DNA of 64,000 nucleotides from Blastococcus sp. (GTDB taxonomy: Bacteria > Actinomycetota > Actinomycetes > Mycobacteriales > Geodermatophilaceae). Every line of letters starts with the position of its first letter. Position 1 is the first letter of the stretch. The position numbers and the translations under genes are program-made. This document shows, in pieces, positions 40,340 through 51,584 of this stretch. The notes under the pieces are model-generated. The model was not told where the DNA came from. It saw only the letters and a program-made list of their open reading frames with translations, and made no database searches. The stretch is taken from the NCBI GenBank assembly GCA_025965795.1, contig JAOPWH010000256.1, positions 1-64,000 on the forward strand, read 5' to 3'.

Positions 40340-41299
40340 ATGCCGGCGCCCGTACCCGATCGCCCGGCCACTTCCGACGAGGCAGCCCTGCAGGCCCGGT
40401 TCGACGCCACGATCGCTGCCGACCACCGCATCGAGCCGCGCGACTGGATGCCCGAGGGCTACCGCAAGACGCTGATCCGGCAGATCGCGCAGCACGCGCA
40501 CTCCGAGATCATCGGCATGCAGCCGGAGGGCGACTGGCTGCTGGCGGCGCCGTCGCTGCGGCGGAAGGCGATCCTGCTGGCCAAGGTCCAGGACGAGGCC
40601 GGGCACGGCATGTACCTCTACTCGGCCGCGGAGACCCTGGGCGCCGATCGGGCCGACCTCACCGACAAGCTGATCGAGGGCAGGCAGAAGTACAGCTCGA
40701 TCTTCAACTACCCGACGCTGACCTATGCCGACGTCGGCGTCATCGGGTGGTTCGTCGACGGCGCGGCGATCTGCAACCAGGTGCCGCTCTGCCGCTCCTC
40801 CTACGGGCCCTACGCCCGGGCGATGATCCGCGTCTGCAAGGAGGAGTCCTTCCACCAGCGGCAGGGCTACGAGCTGCTCATGACGATGATGCGCGGCACG
40901 CCCGAGCAGCGGGCCATGGTGCAGGACGCCGTCGACCGGTGGTGGTGGCCGTCGCTGATGATGTTCGGCCCGCCGGACGACGACAGCCCCAACTCGGCCC
41001 AGTCGATGGCGTGGGGCATCAAGCGGCACAGCAACGACGAGCTGCGCCAGCGCTACGTCGACATGTCGGTGCCGCAGGCCGACGTCCTGGGCGTGACGCT
41101 GCCCGACCCCGACCTCACCTACGACCCCGACTCCGGGCACTACCGCTTCGGGGCGATCGACTGGACCGAGTTCAAGCGGGTGATCAGCGGGAACGGACCT
41201 GCGAACGCAGAGCGGATCGCCCGCCGGCGCGCGGCCCGCGACGACAACGCCTGGGTGACCGAGGCGGCCACCGCCTACGCCGCGAAGCACGCGTCATGA
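40340..41299 (+). CDS. paaA: Phenylacetyl-CoA epoxidase catalytic subunit
   Basis: 319 aa, ATG at 40340. Ferritin-like diiron subunit: carboxylate/His ligands in [30 protein letters not shown] and [15 protein letters not shown]. With PaaC it forms the core that epoxidises the ring of phenylacetyl-CoA using O2. First gene of paaABCDE, preceded by the TetR operator; stop overlaps paaB (ATGA). Confidence 0.96.
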   Translation: MPAPVPDRPATSDEAALQARFDATIAADHRIEPRDWMPEGYRKTLIRQIAQHAHSEIIGMQPEGDWLLAAPSLRRKAILLAKVQDEAGHGMYLYSAAETLGADRADLTDKLIEGRQKYSSIFNYPTLTYADVGVIGWFVDGAAICNQVPLCRSSYGPYARAMIRVCKEESFHQRQGYELLMTMMRGTPEQRAMVQDAVDRWWWPSLMMFGPPDDDSPNSAQSMAWGIKRHSNDELRQRYVDMSVPQADVLGVTLPDPDLTYDPDSGHYRFGAIDWTEFKRVISGNGPANAERIARRRAARDDNAWVTEAATAYAAKHAS

Positions 41300-41664
41300 G
41301 CGCCGATCTGACGTCGGAAGGCGGGCACGGCGCCGTCCCCACGGGGCCGGAGGTGCCGGTCGCCCCGGCGCCGGCCCTCAGCCGCCGGGACTGGCCGCTG
41401 TACGAGGTGTTCGTGCGCGGCAAGCGGGGGCTCAACCACGTGCACGTCGGTTCGCTGCACGCACCCGACGACGAGATGGCGGTGCACGCCGCCCGCGACC
41501 TCTACACCCGGCGCAACGAGGGCGTGAGCATCTGGGTGGTGCAGGCCGCGGACATCACCGCCTCGAGCCCCGACGAGAAGGACCCGATGTTCGCCCCGAG
41601 CGGCGACAAGGTCTACCGCCACCCGACCTTCTACGACATCCCCGACAACGTCCCCCACATGTGA
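41296..41664 (+). CDS. paaB: Phenylacetyl-CoA epoxidase subunit PaaB
   Basis: 122 aa, ATG at 41296 overlapping paa[49 protein letters not shown] is the family core; a 30-residue Pro/Ala-rich N-terminus precedes it. It bridges PaaAC dimers and helps dock the reductase PaaE. Confidence 0.95.
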   Translation: MSADLTSEGGHGAVPTGPEVPVAPAPALSRRDWPLYEVFVRGKRGLNHVHVGSLHAPDDEMAVHAARDLYTRRNEGVSIWVVQAADITASSPDEKDPMFAPSGDKVYRHPTFYDIPDNVPHM

Positions 41665-41760
41665 CGGCCCCCCTCCTCCCCCGCACCTCCTACCCCGGCG
41701 CGGGGCCCCTGGGAGGGCGCCGATGGCCGAGCACTCCCTGCCCGGAAGAGAGGTTTCGCG

Positions 41761-42672
41761 GTGGCGCACGAGGAGACCGTGTACGAGGCGCTGGACCATG
41801 CCCATGGCGGGGAAGGTCAGTGGGCGTTCGGGACCGGGTTCGACGAGCCGCTGGCCGGGGTGGACACCACGGTGCCCGAGGGCATCGACCCCACCGACCT
41901 CGGCGTCTACTGCCTCATGCTCGGCGACGACGCCCTCGTTCTCGCCCAGCGGCTGACCGAGTGGGTCACCGCGGCGCCCGAGCTCGAGGAGGAGGTCGCC
42001 ATCGCGAACGTGGCACTCGACCTGCTCGGCCAGGCCCGGCTGCTCCTCGCCCGCGCCGGCTCGGTCGGCGTCCTCGGACGGTCGCGCGAGCCGGCCACCG
42101 ACTCGATCCCGGACGAGGACGCCCTGGCGTACTTCCGCGACCCCGACGAGTTCCGCTGCACGGCGCTCGTCGCCGCGCCCAACGGCGACTTCGCCCGCAC
42201 GATGGTCCGGCTCCTGGTCGCCTCCTCGTTCCGGCTGGCGGTGTTCACCCGATTGCGGGAGTCCCGGGACCCGGTGCTCGCCGCGATCGCCGCCAAGGGC
42301 GTGCACGAGCTGACCTACCACCGCGACCACGCGGCGCGCTGGCTGGTGCGCCTCGGCGACGGCACCGAGGAGTCCTCCCGCCGCGCGCAGGACGGGGTCG
42401 AGGTCGTCTGGCCGCTGCTCACCGACCTCTTCGTGCCCACCGACGTGGAGCAGCGACTGACCGCGGCCGGTGCCGCCGTCGCCCCCTCCGCCGTCCGGGA
42501 CGAGGTCCGTGACGTGCTCGCCGAGGTGATCGGGCGCGCCGCCCTGCGGCTTCCGGAGTGGCCGGCCGACACTCCACCGCGCGGGCGCGTCGGCGAGCAC
42601 GATCCGGAGCTGGCCGAGCTGCTGGGCACCCTGCAGGGCCTGGCCCGCGAGCACCCGGCGGCGACCTGGTGA
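41761..42672 (+). CDS. paaC: Phenylacetyl-CoA epoxidase structural subunit PaaC
   Basis: 303 aa from a GTG at 41761 behind GGAAGAGAGG. Ferritin-like fold without a full diiron site (ELEEEVAIANVALDLLGQARLLLARAG; AKGVHELTYHRDHAARWLVRLGDGTEES). It pairs with PaaA. About 96 bp separate it from paaB, the only real gap in this operon, and nothing notable is seen there. Stop overlaps paaD (GTGA). Confidence 0.95.
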   Translation: MAHEETVYEALDHAHGGEGQWAFGTGFDEPLAGVDTTVPEGIDPTDLGVYCLMLGDDALVLAQRLTEWVTAAPELEEEVAIANVALDLLGQARLLLARAGSVGVLGRSREPATDSIPDEDALAYFRDPDEFRCTALVAAPNGDFARTMVRLLVASSFRLAVFTRLRESRDPVLAAIAAKGVHELTYHRDHAARWLVRLGDGTEESSRRAQDGVEVVWPLLTDLFVPTDVEQRLTAAGAAVAPSAVRDEVRDVLAEVIGRAALRLPEWPADTPPRGRVGEHDPELAELLGTLQGLAREHPAATW

Positions 42673-43190
42673 GCGCGCCGATCCGGGGACGCACCGACGT
42701 CGTGGACCCGCGGGCCGTGGCCGGCCGGGTCACCGACCCGGAGCTCCCCACCGTGACCCTCGCCGACCTCGGCATCCTGCGCGACGTCCGCGTCGAGCGC
42801 GGCACCGTCGTCGTCGAGATCACCCCGACCTACAGCGGTTGTCCGGCGATGGGCGTCATGCGCGCCGACCTCGTGCACGCCCTTCACCAGGCCGGATTCG
42901 CCGACGTCGACGTCCGCACCGTGCTCTCCCCGCCCTGGACCACCGACTGGATCAGCGACGAGGGCCGCCGAAAGCTGGCCGCCGGCGGGATCGCGCCGCC
43001 CGGCAACGCGCCGGTCCGCGACGTCGGACCGGTTCCGCTGCGGCTCGGACCGAGCCGGCGGACGGCGGACTGCCCGCTGTGCGGCTCCGCCGACACCGAG
43101 GAGCTGTCGGAGTTCGGTGCGACCGCGTGCAAGGCGCTGCGCCGCTGCCGCAGCTGCCGCGAGCCGTTCGAGCATCTGAAGGAGATCTGA
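42669..43190 (+). CDS. paaD: Phenylacetate pathway Fe-S/maturation protein PaaD
   Basis: 173 aa from the GTG at 42669. N-terminal MIP18/DUF59-like domain (VTDPELPTVTLADLGILRDV, PTYSGCPAMGVM) and a C-terminal four-cysteine zinc-ribbon-like motif (CPLCGSADTEEL...CRSCREPFEHLKEI). Thought to help mature the epoxidase or PaaE iron-sulfur cluster. Abuts paaE. Confidence 0.93.
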   Translation: MSAPIRGRTDVVDPRAVAGRVTDPELPTVTLADLGILRDVRVERGTVVVEITPTYSGCPAMGVMRADLVHALHQAGFADVDVRTVLSPPWTTDWISDEGRRKLAAGGIAPPGNAPVRDVGPVPLRLGPSRRTADCPLCGSADTEELSEFGATACKALRRCRSCREPFEHLKEI

Positions 43191-44345
43191 GTGGCGCGAC
43201 AGGGAGCGAGCATCGCAGCGAGCGCCAGCGAGCGAGGAGCGGAACGACCGCGGAGCGGCACCGGGGACCAGAGTGCTCCTGCGCGCCGGCGGCCGCAGTT
43301 CCATCCGCTGACGGTCGCGCGCGTGGAGAAGCTGACCGACGACGCCGTCGCCGTCACCTTCGACGTGCCCGAGGACCTGGTCGAGGAGTACCGCTTCCGG
43401 CCCGGCCAGGCCCTCACCCTCCGCCGGATCGACGGCGACCGGGACGAGCGACGCTCCTACTCGATCTGCGCACCGATGGGCGCCCAGCCGCGGGTCGGCG
43501 TCCGCGAGGTGCCCGGGGGCTTCTTCTCCGCCTATCTGGTGCACGAGGTCCAGCCGGGCGACACCATCGAGGTCCTCCCCCCGTCGGGCACCTTCACCGC
43601 CGACCTGTCCGTTCCGGGCGACCACGTCTTCGTCGTCGCGGGCTCGGGCATCACGCCGGTGCTGTCGCTCGCCGGAACGGTCCTGCGCGACGGCCGGAGC
43701 ACGGTCACCGTCTTCTACGGCAACCGGCGCACCAACACGGTGATGTTCGCCGACGAGCTCGCGGATCTGAAGGACCGCTTCGGCACGCGGCTGCAGCTGG
43801 TCCACGTGCTCTCGCGTGAGCCCCGCGACGCCGAGCTGACCAGCGGCCGGCTCGAGGGCGCCCGACTGCGGGCGCTCGTCGAGAACCTGGTCGACGCCCC
43901 GAACGTCGACCACTGGTGGCTCTGCGGACCGCACGGGATGGTCGGCGACGCCCGCGAGCTGCTCACCGAGCTCGGCGTTGCGCCCGAGAAGGTGCACCAA
44001 GAGCTCTTCTACGTCGACGACGTCCCGCCGGAGCCGGTTCGCGGCGACGAGGAGACCGTCACCGGCCCGAGCAGCCAGGTCACCGTCGTCCTCGACGGCC
44101 GGTCCACCACCATGGCCCTCCCGCGCGACGAGCCCGTGCTCGACTCGGCGCAGAAGGTGCGCGGGGACCTGCCGTTCGCCTGCAAGGGCGGGGTCTGCGG
44201 CACCTGCCGGGCCCGCGTCACCCACGGCGAGGGGCAGATGCGGCGCAACTACGCGCTCGAGGCGCGGGAGGTCGAGGCGGGCTACGTGCTCACCTGCCAG
44301 ACACTGCCGGTGTCGGAGCAGCTGACCGTCGACTTCGACGCCTGA
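43191..44345 (+). CDS. paaE: Phenylacetyl-CoA epoxidase reductase PaaE
   Basis: 384 aa from the GTG at 43191, next to the paaD stop. FAD-binding (RRSYSICAPMG), NAD-binding (VVAGSGITPVLSLA) and C-terminal 2Fe-2S ferredoxin domain (CKGGVCGTCRAR and a later Cys). It passes electrons from NADPH to PaaABC. Odd: the first 35 residues are encoded by a GAGCG-rich repeated stretch (43200-43265) and look like an in-frame insertion; homologues begin near RRRPQFHPLTVARVEKL. Confidence 0.95.
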   Translation: MARQGASIAASASERGAERPRSGTGDQSAPARRRPQFHPLTVARVEKLTDDAVAVTFDVPEDLVEEYRFRPGQALTLRRIDGDRDERRSYSICAPMGAQPRVGVREVPGGFFSAYLVHEVQPGDTIEVLPPSGTFTADLSVPGDHVFVVAGSGITPVLSLAGTVLRDGRSTVTVFYGNRRTNTVMFADELADLKDRFGTRLQLVHVLSREPRDAELTSGRLEGARLRALVENLVDAPNVDHWWLCGPHGMVGDARELLTELGVAPEKVHQELFYVDDVPPEPVRGDEETVTGPSSQVTVVLDGRSTTMALPRDEPVLDSAQKVRGDLPFACKGGVCGTCRARVTHGEGQMRRNYALEAREVEAGYVLTCQTLPVSEQLTVDFDA

Positions 44346-44347
44346 CA

Positions 44348-44749
44348 GTGCTCCCACCGCTGGGCGAGTCGGCGGCGCTCGAGGTCGTCGTGACCCCCGA
44401 GCTCACGGTCGACTTCGCCCGGCTCGGCCGGGTGCACCCCGTCTACGCCACGTACAACATGGCCCGGCACTTCGAGGAGGCGGGCCGCCTTCTGCTGCTG
44501 CGCCACCTCGGTCCCGGTCAGGATGCCCTCGGCCGCTCGGTGAGCGTGGAGCACCTGGCGCCGAGCTGGGTGGGCGACCGGCTGACCGTCGAGGCCCGTT
44601 GCGTGGCGGTGACCGGGAACCGGCTCACCTGCGAGTGCCGCGCGACCGACGCCGCCGGCCGCGAGGTGGGCCGGGGCTCGACCGTCCAAGTGGTCCTCCC
44701 CCGGGACGTCCTCGACACCCTGCTCGACCCCGCCCGCCGCGGCGGCTAG
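44348..44749 (+). CDS. Hotdog-fold thioesterase (fluoroacetyl-CoA thioesterase-like)
   Basis: 133 aa from a GTG at 44348, 2 bp after paaE. MVTPELTVDFARLGRVHPVYATYNMARHFEEAGRLLLLRHL and the central LAPSWVGDRLTVEARCVAV match the FlK/hotdog thioesterase family of about 130 aa. In a paa operon it probably hydrolyses stalled or toxic acyl-CoA intermediates, the role PaaI has elsewhere, though it is not PaaI itself. Its TAG shares the palindrome CTAG with the stop of the convergent fahA. Confidence 0.85.
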   Translation: MLPPLGESAALEVVVTPELTVDFARLGRVHPVYATYNMARHFEEAGRLLLLRHLGPGQDALGRSVSVEHLAPSWVGDRLTVEARCVAVTGNRLTCECRATDAAGREVGRGSTVQVVLPRDVLDTLLDPARRGG

Positions 44750-45933
44750 GAGCGCGCCGGCAGCACCTGCCCGGTCACCTCGCCGAGGGAGATCCGGCCA
44801 CCACCGGTTCCAGGCGCGGTGGCGGTGATCGTGACGACGTCGCCGTCCTCGAGGAAGCCCCGGGTCGAGCCGTCGGCGAGGGTCAGTGGTTCCTGCCCGT
44901 TCCAGGACAGCTCCAGGAGCGAGCCGCGCTGGTCGCGCTGCGGTCCGCTCACGGTGCCGGAGGCGAAGAGGTCGCCGGTGCGCAGCGCGGCGCCGTTGGA
45001 GGTGAGGTGGGCCAGTTGCTGGGCGGCCGTCCAGTACTGGCCGGCGAACGGCGGGCTGCTGATCAGAGTGCCGTTGAGCCTCACCTCGAGGGTGAGGTCG
45101 AGCCGCCACGGCTGATCGTGGTCGCGGAGATGGGGCAGGAGGGCGACGTCCCGCGGGGGCGGCGCCATCCGGGCGGCCTCCAGTGCGGCCAGCGGCACCA
45201 CCCAGGGCGAGATCGACGTCAGGAACGACTTGCCGAGGAACGGGCCGAGCGGCACGTACTCCCACGCCTGCAGGTCGCGAGCCGACCAGTCGTTGACCAG
45301 GCAGACGCCGAACACGTGCTCGGCGAAGGCGCCGATCGGCACCGTCGTCCCCAGGTCCGACGGCGTGCCGACGACGAAGCCGACCTCGGCCTCGATGTCG
45401 AGCCGCGAGGACGGGCCGAACGTCGGCGCCCCGTTGTTCCTGCGTTGCCCGCACGGCCGGACGACGGGCGTCCCGGAGACGCGGACCGTGCCGGCGCGGC
45501 CGGAGTAGCCGATCGGCAGGTGCCGCCAGTTCGGCGTCAGCGCCTCGGCGTCCGGTCGGAAGATGCGGCCGACGTTCTCCGCGTGGTGCTTCGAGCTGTA
45601 GAAGTCGACGTAGTCGGCCACCTCGAACGGCAGGTGCAGGGTCACGGCCGCCCGGTCCACCAGATGCGGCTCGACGCGGGCACGGTGCCGCTCGTCGCTG
45701 AGCCACTCGGTCACCTGCGCGCGCAGATCGGCCCAACCCGCCGGCCCCTGCGCCATGAACCCGTTCAGCGAGCCGGTCGCGTGGATCGCGTTCCCCGTGG
45801 CGGCGTCGAGGTCGAGCACGGAGTCGCCGACCGCCACCCCGGTGCGGGGCGACGTCCCGGGCGTGGAGAAGATCCCGTAGGGCAGGTTGTCGAGCCCGAA
45901 CCCGGTGTCCGGCGGGACCTCGAACCAGCTCAC
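44746..45933 (-). CDS. fahA: Fumarylacetoacetase
   Basis: 395 aa from a GTG at 45933 that overlaps the hmgA stop (GTGA). N-terminal FAH_N domain, then the catalytic domain: metal ligands and signatures in DFYSSKHHAENVGRIFRP, RLDIEAEVGFVVGTPSDLG, VCLVNDWSARDLQAWEYVPLGPFLGKSF. It cleaves fumarylacetoacetate to fumarate and acetoacetate, the last step of tyrosine/homogentisate breakdown. No maleylacetoacetate isomerase gene is in the window. Confidence 0.93.
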   Translation of the reverse strand: MSWFEVPPDTGFGLDNLPYGIFSTPGTSPRTGVAVGDSVLDLDAATGNAIHATGSLNGFMAQGPAGWADLRAQVTEWLSDERHRARVEPHLVDRAAVTLHLPFEVADYVDFYSSKHHAENVGRIFRPDAEALTPNWRHLPIGYSGRAGTVRVSGTPVVRPCGQRRNNGAPTFGPSSRLDIEAEVGFVVGTPSDLGTTVPIGAFAEHVFGVCLVNDWSARDLQAWEYVPLGPFLGKSFLTSISPWVVPLAALEAARMAPPPRDVALLPHLRDHDQPWRLDLTLEVRLNGTLISSPPFAGQYWTAAQQLAHLTSNGAALRTGDLFASGTVSGPQRDQRGSLLELSWNGQEPLTLADGSTRGFLEDGDVVTITATAPGTGGGRISLGEVTGQVLPARS

Positions 45934-47135
45934 GCCGTCGGGCCCCGGCCCGACCACGACCAGGCGTACTTCCCGTCGTCCACGGCCGTGCCGCCCTCCC
46001 CCAGCCCCAGCGGCCGGAAGGTGTCGACCATGACGGCGAGCTCGTCGAAGAACTCCGCACCCAGCGACCGCTCGACCGCGCCCGGCTGCGGGCCGTGGCT
46101 GTGCCCGCCGGGGTGCAGCGAGATCGACCCCTTGCCGATCCCCGAGCCCTTGCGCGCCTCGTAGTCGCCGTCGACGTAGAACATGACCTCGTCGGAGTCG
46201 ACGTTGGAGTGGTAGTAGGGCACCGGCACGGCCAACGGGTGGTAGTCGACCTTGCGGGGCACGAAGTTGCAGATGACGAAGTTGGCGGCCTCGAACACCT
46301 GGTGCACCGGCGGCGGCTGGTGCACCCGGCCGGTGATGGGCTCGAAGTCGGCGACGTCGAACGCATAGGGGTACAGGCAGCCGTCCCAGCCGACCACGTC
46401 GAAGGGGTGCTCCGGGAGCACGTGGATCGTGCCGGTCAGCCCGCCCGGCCCGTCGCCGCGGTGCTTGACGTACACCTCGACGTCCGAGCCCTCGACCAGC
46501 AGCGGCTCGGCCGGTCCACGGAGGTCGCGCTCGCAGTAGGGCGCGTGCTCGAGGAACTGGCCGTACTTCGACAGGTACCGCTTGGGGGGTCCGATGTGCG
46601 AGTTCGCCTCGATGGCGTAGGTGCGCAGCGGCTCGTCCCCGCTCGGCAGCCACCGGTGCGTCGTCGCCCGCGGGAGGATCACGTAGTCGCCCTGCGACAC
46701 CTCCAGCGCGCCGAACACCGTCTCGACGGTCGCCGCCCCGCGCTCGACGTAGACGCACTCGTCGCCGGTGGCGTTGCGGTAGTACGGCGAGGGCAGCGAC
46801 GACACCGCGTAGGAGATGCGGACGTCGGCGTTGCCGAGCACCAGGCGGCGGCCGGTGACGGCGTCGGTGGCCTCGTGCTCCTCCCCCGGGAACAGCTCGT
46901 GCAGCTTCAGGTGCCTCGGCACCAGGGGGGTGTTGCTGGTCAGCGACTGGTCGGGGAGCTGCCACGGGCGGGCGTCCACGAGCGCGGAGGGGATGCCCCG
47001 GTGGTAGAGCAACGAGGAGTCGGAGGAGAAGCCCTCCTCCCCCATCAGCTCCTCGGCGTACAGCCCGCCGTCCGGACGGCGGAACTGCGTGTGCCGCTTC
47101 GGCGGAACGTCGCCCACCTGCCGGTAGTGCGCCAC
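45930..47135 (-). CDS. hmgA: Homogentisate 1,2-dioxygenase
   Basis: 401 aa from a GTG at 47135 behind GAGAGGGGG. Cupin-type iron dioxygenase: iron ligands in YHSNVDSDEVMFYVDGDYEA and the final HPGGHSHGPQPG; NFVPRKVDYHPLAVPVPYYH is characteristic. Opens the homogentisate ring with O2 to maleylacetoacetate. Between hppD and fahA, with a palindromic sequence just upstream. Confidence 0.94.
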   Translation of the reverse strand: MAHYRQVGDVPPKRHTQFRRPDGGLYAEELMGEEGFSSDSSLLYHRGIPSALVDARPWQLPDQSLTSNTPLVPRHLKLHELFPGEEHEATDAVTGRRLVLGNADVRISYAVSSLPSPYYRNATGDECVYVERGAATVETVFGALEVSQGDYVILPRATTHRWLPSGDEPLRTYAIEANSHIGPPKRYLSKYGQFLEHAPYCERDLRGPAEPLLVEGSDVEVYVKHRGDGPGGLTGTIHVLPEHPFDVVGWDGCLYPYAFDVADFEPITGRVHQPPPVHQVFEAANFVICNFVPRKVDYHPLAVPVPYYHSNVDSDEVMFYVDGDYEARKGSGIGKGSISLHPGGHSHGPQPGAVERSLGAEFFDELAVMVDTFRPLGLGEGGTAVDDGKYAWSWSGRGPTA

Positions 47136-47149
47136 CGGTGCCCCCTCTC

Positions 47150-47171
47150 GGCCAACATGGCCATCTTGGCC
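47150..47171. promoter_or_regulatory. Near-perfect palindrome between hppD and hmgA
   Basis: GGCCAA, C, ATGGCCAT, C, TTGGCC: a 22-bp sequence symmetric at 20 of 22 positions. It starts 1 bp after the hppD stop and ends 3-4 bp before the hmgA ribosome site. It could be an operator, a processing hairpin, or an attenuator. Confidence 0.5.
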
Positions 47172-47172
47172 G

Positions 47173-49121
<1,949 letters not shown>

Positions 49122-49146
49122 CAAAGGGCCCGGCGACGGCCGGCGC

Positions 49147-50151
49147 TCAGCCGAGGACGGGGGCCAGGGCCGGCGCGGCCGGTCGATCGGCGGCCGCGGG
49201 ATGGACCACCATCACCGGCACGGAGGCGTGGACCACGCAGTGCAGTGCCACGGAGCCGAGCACCATGCCGGTGAACCTGCTCCGGCTCCGGCTGCCCACC
49301 ACGAGCAGCGCCGCCCCCTCGGCCCGCCGGACCAGCACGTGGCCGGCCGGACCTTCAGCCGCGACCACGCGGACCGCCGGGCCACCGCCCTCGGCGGCCT
49401 CCCCGAGCACCTCGGCCACGATCTGCTCTCCCCGGCGCCTGGCATCCTCCTGCGTCTCTCCGGCCGGCGGTGCGCCCAGGGTGTAGAGGTCACTCCAGTA
49501 GTCCAGCCGCTGATAGGCGATCACCGCCTCCACCTCGGCCCCCAGTCGGCCCGCCTCGGCCAGGGCGGCGCGGAGCGCCGACCTGGACAAGTCGGAGTCG
49601 TCGAGCCCGACGACGACCGTGCCTGCTCCCCCGGTGGGTGCCGGGGAGGACGGGTGCACGACCACCACCGGAGCGGATGCGTGCGTCGAGCAGTGCAGGG
49701 CGACCGATCCGAGCAGAGTGCTGCGCGTGCCGCTGCGCCCGCGGCTGCCGACGACCAGCAGGTCGGCGCTCTCCGCCTGCTCGACGAGGAGCTCGGCGCT
49801 GGGGCCGTCGACCACGACGACGTTCACGGCCACACCGGACGAGCCGTGGACGACGGCGACCGCCGGGTCGCCCCGCACCTGCTCGACCAGCGCCCGCACC
49901 CGCTCCTCGGTGTCGGTGCGGACGGCATCGATGTGGCGCGCGTCCAGCAGGTAGGGGTCGGCCCAGTAGGTCTCGACGGGCACGGCACTCAGCACGTCGA
50001 CCTCCGCGCCGCGCCGGGCAGCCTGGGCCATGGCCCAGACGAGGGCAGCCCGCGCCCCGGTGGAGCCGTCGACTCCGACCACGATCCGCGGCCTGCTCGA
50101 ACGGCGTCCGTCCGCGGGGCTCGCCCCGGCTCGATCATTCGGCGTCAGCAC
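49147..50151 (-). CDS. Tandem-domain universal stress protein
   Basis: 334 aa from a GTG at 50151 behind GAGGAGG. Two UspA domains (about 22-155 and 175-325), each with VVVG(V/L)D start and an ATP loop (VVGSRGRSGTRSTLLGS; VVGSRSRSRFTGMVLGS). Same architecture as the proteins at 4888 and 50316. A DosR-like box lies 100 bp upstream. Cytoplasmic, ATP-binding, probably hypoxia- or starvation-induced. Confidence 0.92.
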   Translation of the reverse strand: MLTPNDRAGASPADGRRSSRPRIVVGVDGSTGARAALVWAMAQAARRGAEVDVLSAVPVETYWADPYLLDARHIDAVRTDTEERVRALVEQVRGDPAVAVVHGSSGVAVNVVVVDGPSAELLVEQAESADLLVVGSRGRSGTRSTLLGSVALHCSTHASAPVVVVHPSSPAPTGGAGTVVVGLDDSDLSRSALRAALAEAGRLGAEVEAVIAYQRLDYWSDLYTLGAPPAGETQEDARRRGEQIVAEVLGEAAEGGGPAVRVVAAEGPAGHVLVRRAEGAALLVVGSRSRSRFTGMVLGSVALHCVVHASVPVMVVHPAAADRPAAPALAPVLG

Positions 50152-50250
50152 GTCGGCCTCCTCGGCATCGTGCCGGTCCCGGCGACCGGCTTCCCACCCA
50201 GGCTCGCCGCGACGCGCCCTCGCGGACGCAGGCCGACGTCCCTCCCCGCC

Positions 50251-50264
50251 GGGACCTTCGTCCC
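50251..50264. promoter_or_regulatory. DosR-like box upstream of the Usp gene at 49147
   Basis: GGGACCTTCGTCCC, matching the DosR core GGGnC-N4-GnCCC completely. It lies in the 164-bp gap between the two Usp genes, 100 bp before the start at 50151. Confidence 0.6.
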
Positions 50265-50315
50265 GGCCCCGGCCCCCGCGCCGGGCGGTCCCTGGTCGGC
50301 CTGCCTGCCACGGGC

Positions 50316-51332
50316 TCAGTGCCCTGCCATCGCGGGCTGGAAGCGCTTCCCGCCCGCCGTCCCACTCCGCTGCGGGTGCACCACCATCACCGGGCACGGA
50401 GCATGCATCGCGCACCGCAGGGCCACCGAGCCGAGCAGGAGGCCGCGGAAGGACCCCCGCCCTCGGCTGCCGAGGACCAGCAGGGTGGCCGTGCGGGCGC
50501 GGGCGAGGAGGACGTCGGATGCCGGGCCTTCGGCGACCTCGACCCGGACCGTGGGGGCGGCGCCCCCCGTCATGGAGCGCGCAGCCAGCATCCCGTCCAC
50601 CAGCGCCCGGGTGCGGCCGTCGAGTTCGCGCCGGATCTGCTCGACGGACGGCACCACGACCGACCCGAAGTCGGTCCAGTAGTCCGCCGGCTGGTAGGTG
50701 GCGACGGCCTCGACGGCGGCCCCCGTACGCCCGGCCTCCTCGATCGCCGCGGACAGCGCCGCTCCCGACTCCGCGGAGCCGTCGACGCCGACGACGACCT
50801 GCTGCGGCGGCTCGACGTCGACGGTGCCGTGCACGACCACGACCGGGCAGGCGGCATGGGTCACGCAGTGGAGCGCGACCGATCCCAGCAGGACGCTGCG
50901 TATCGGCCCTCGGCCACGGCTGCCGACGACGAGCAGGTCGGCTCCCGCCGAGCGCTCCAGGAGGGTCTGGGCAGCGGGCCCGGCCGAGACGTACGACGTC
51001 ACACCCAGGTCGCTGATCCCGGGCGCGTAGGAGATCGCCAGTTCGCCCTGGACCTCGCTGACGAGCGCGCGAGCCCGCGCCTGCTGGTCCTCACGTACTC
51101 CCGGGACGTCGGGTAGGTCGAGGGACCCGCCGCCGTAGTAGTACGGGGTCACGCCATAGCTGGACACGACCTCGACGTCGGCTCCACGCCGCGCCGCGGC
51201 GACGAGAGCATGCGCCAGCGCCGCGCGCGAGCCCGGTGACCCGTCGACGCCGACGATGACGCGCGGCCGTCCGTCATCGTGCTCCGGGGCGGCCATGCCG
51301 CCGTCACCCGGGTGGTGGAGGGCTGCAGTCAT
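50316..51332 (-). CDS. Tandem-domain universal stress protein
   Basis: 338 aa, ATG at 51332 behind AAGGAGA. Two UspA domains (about 23-165 and 175-325) with VIVGVDGSPGS and VVVGVDGSAES starts and ATP loops VVGSRGRGPIRSVLLGS and VLGSRGRGSFRGLLLGS. It ends CAMHAPCPVMVVHPQRSG, nearly the same as the Usp at 4888, suggesting a recent duplication. Divergent from the nitroreductase-type gene; two perfect DosR-like boxes lie between. A -10-like GAACGT (minus, 51386-51381) is 53 bp from the nearer box. Confidence 0.92.
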   Translation of the reverse strand: MTAALHHPGDGGMAAPEHDDGRPRVIVGVDGSPGSRAALAHALVAAARRGADVEVVSSYGVTPYYYGGGSLDLPDVPGVREDQQARARALVSEVQGELAISYAPGISDLGVTSYVSAGPAAQTLLERSAGADLLVVGSRGRGPIRSVLLGSVALHCVTHAACPVVVVHGTVDVEPPQQVVVGVDGSAESGAALSAAIEEAGRTGAAVEAVATYQPADYWTDFGSVVVPSVEQIRRELDGRTRALVDGMLAARSMTGGAAPTVRVEVAEGPASDVLLARARTATLLVLGSRGRGSFRGLLLGSVALRCAMHAPCPVMVVHPQRSGTAGGKRFQPAMAGH

Positions 51333-51432
51333 CACGTCTCCTTGGGTCCGCGCCCGGCCGGACACCGGACATCGGTTCAGACGTTCGACCTCCGAGCCGC
51401 TCCCGTCAGCGGCCCGAGGGACCTGTCATGAC

Positions 51433-51446
51433 GGGACCAACGTCCT
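51433..51446. promoter_or_regulatory. DosR-like box, Usp side
   Basis: GGGACCAACGTCCT in the 252-bp region between the Usp and Acg-like genes; 101 bp upstream of the Usp start. Confidence 0.6.
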
Positions 51447-51492
51447 CGTGCCGCTCGACGCCACGACATCCGGAAGGAACGCGGGCGGGGCA

Positions 51493-51506
51493 GGGACCGA
51501 GGTCCC
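51493..51506. promoter_or_regulatory. DosR-like box, nitroreductase side
   Basis: GGGACCGAGGTCCC, perfect arms of 6 bp. Its centre is 52.5 bp upstream of TAGCGT (51552-51557), a plausible -10 for the gene at 51585, the same spacing as at the CBS gene. Confidence 0.65.
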
Positions 51507-51584
51507 GGCCCGATGCGTCCGTGGACCCTGGGAAGGGGCGCGGAATCGTCCTAGCGTCGGGTTCCCCGCCACCGAGGAGCCATC

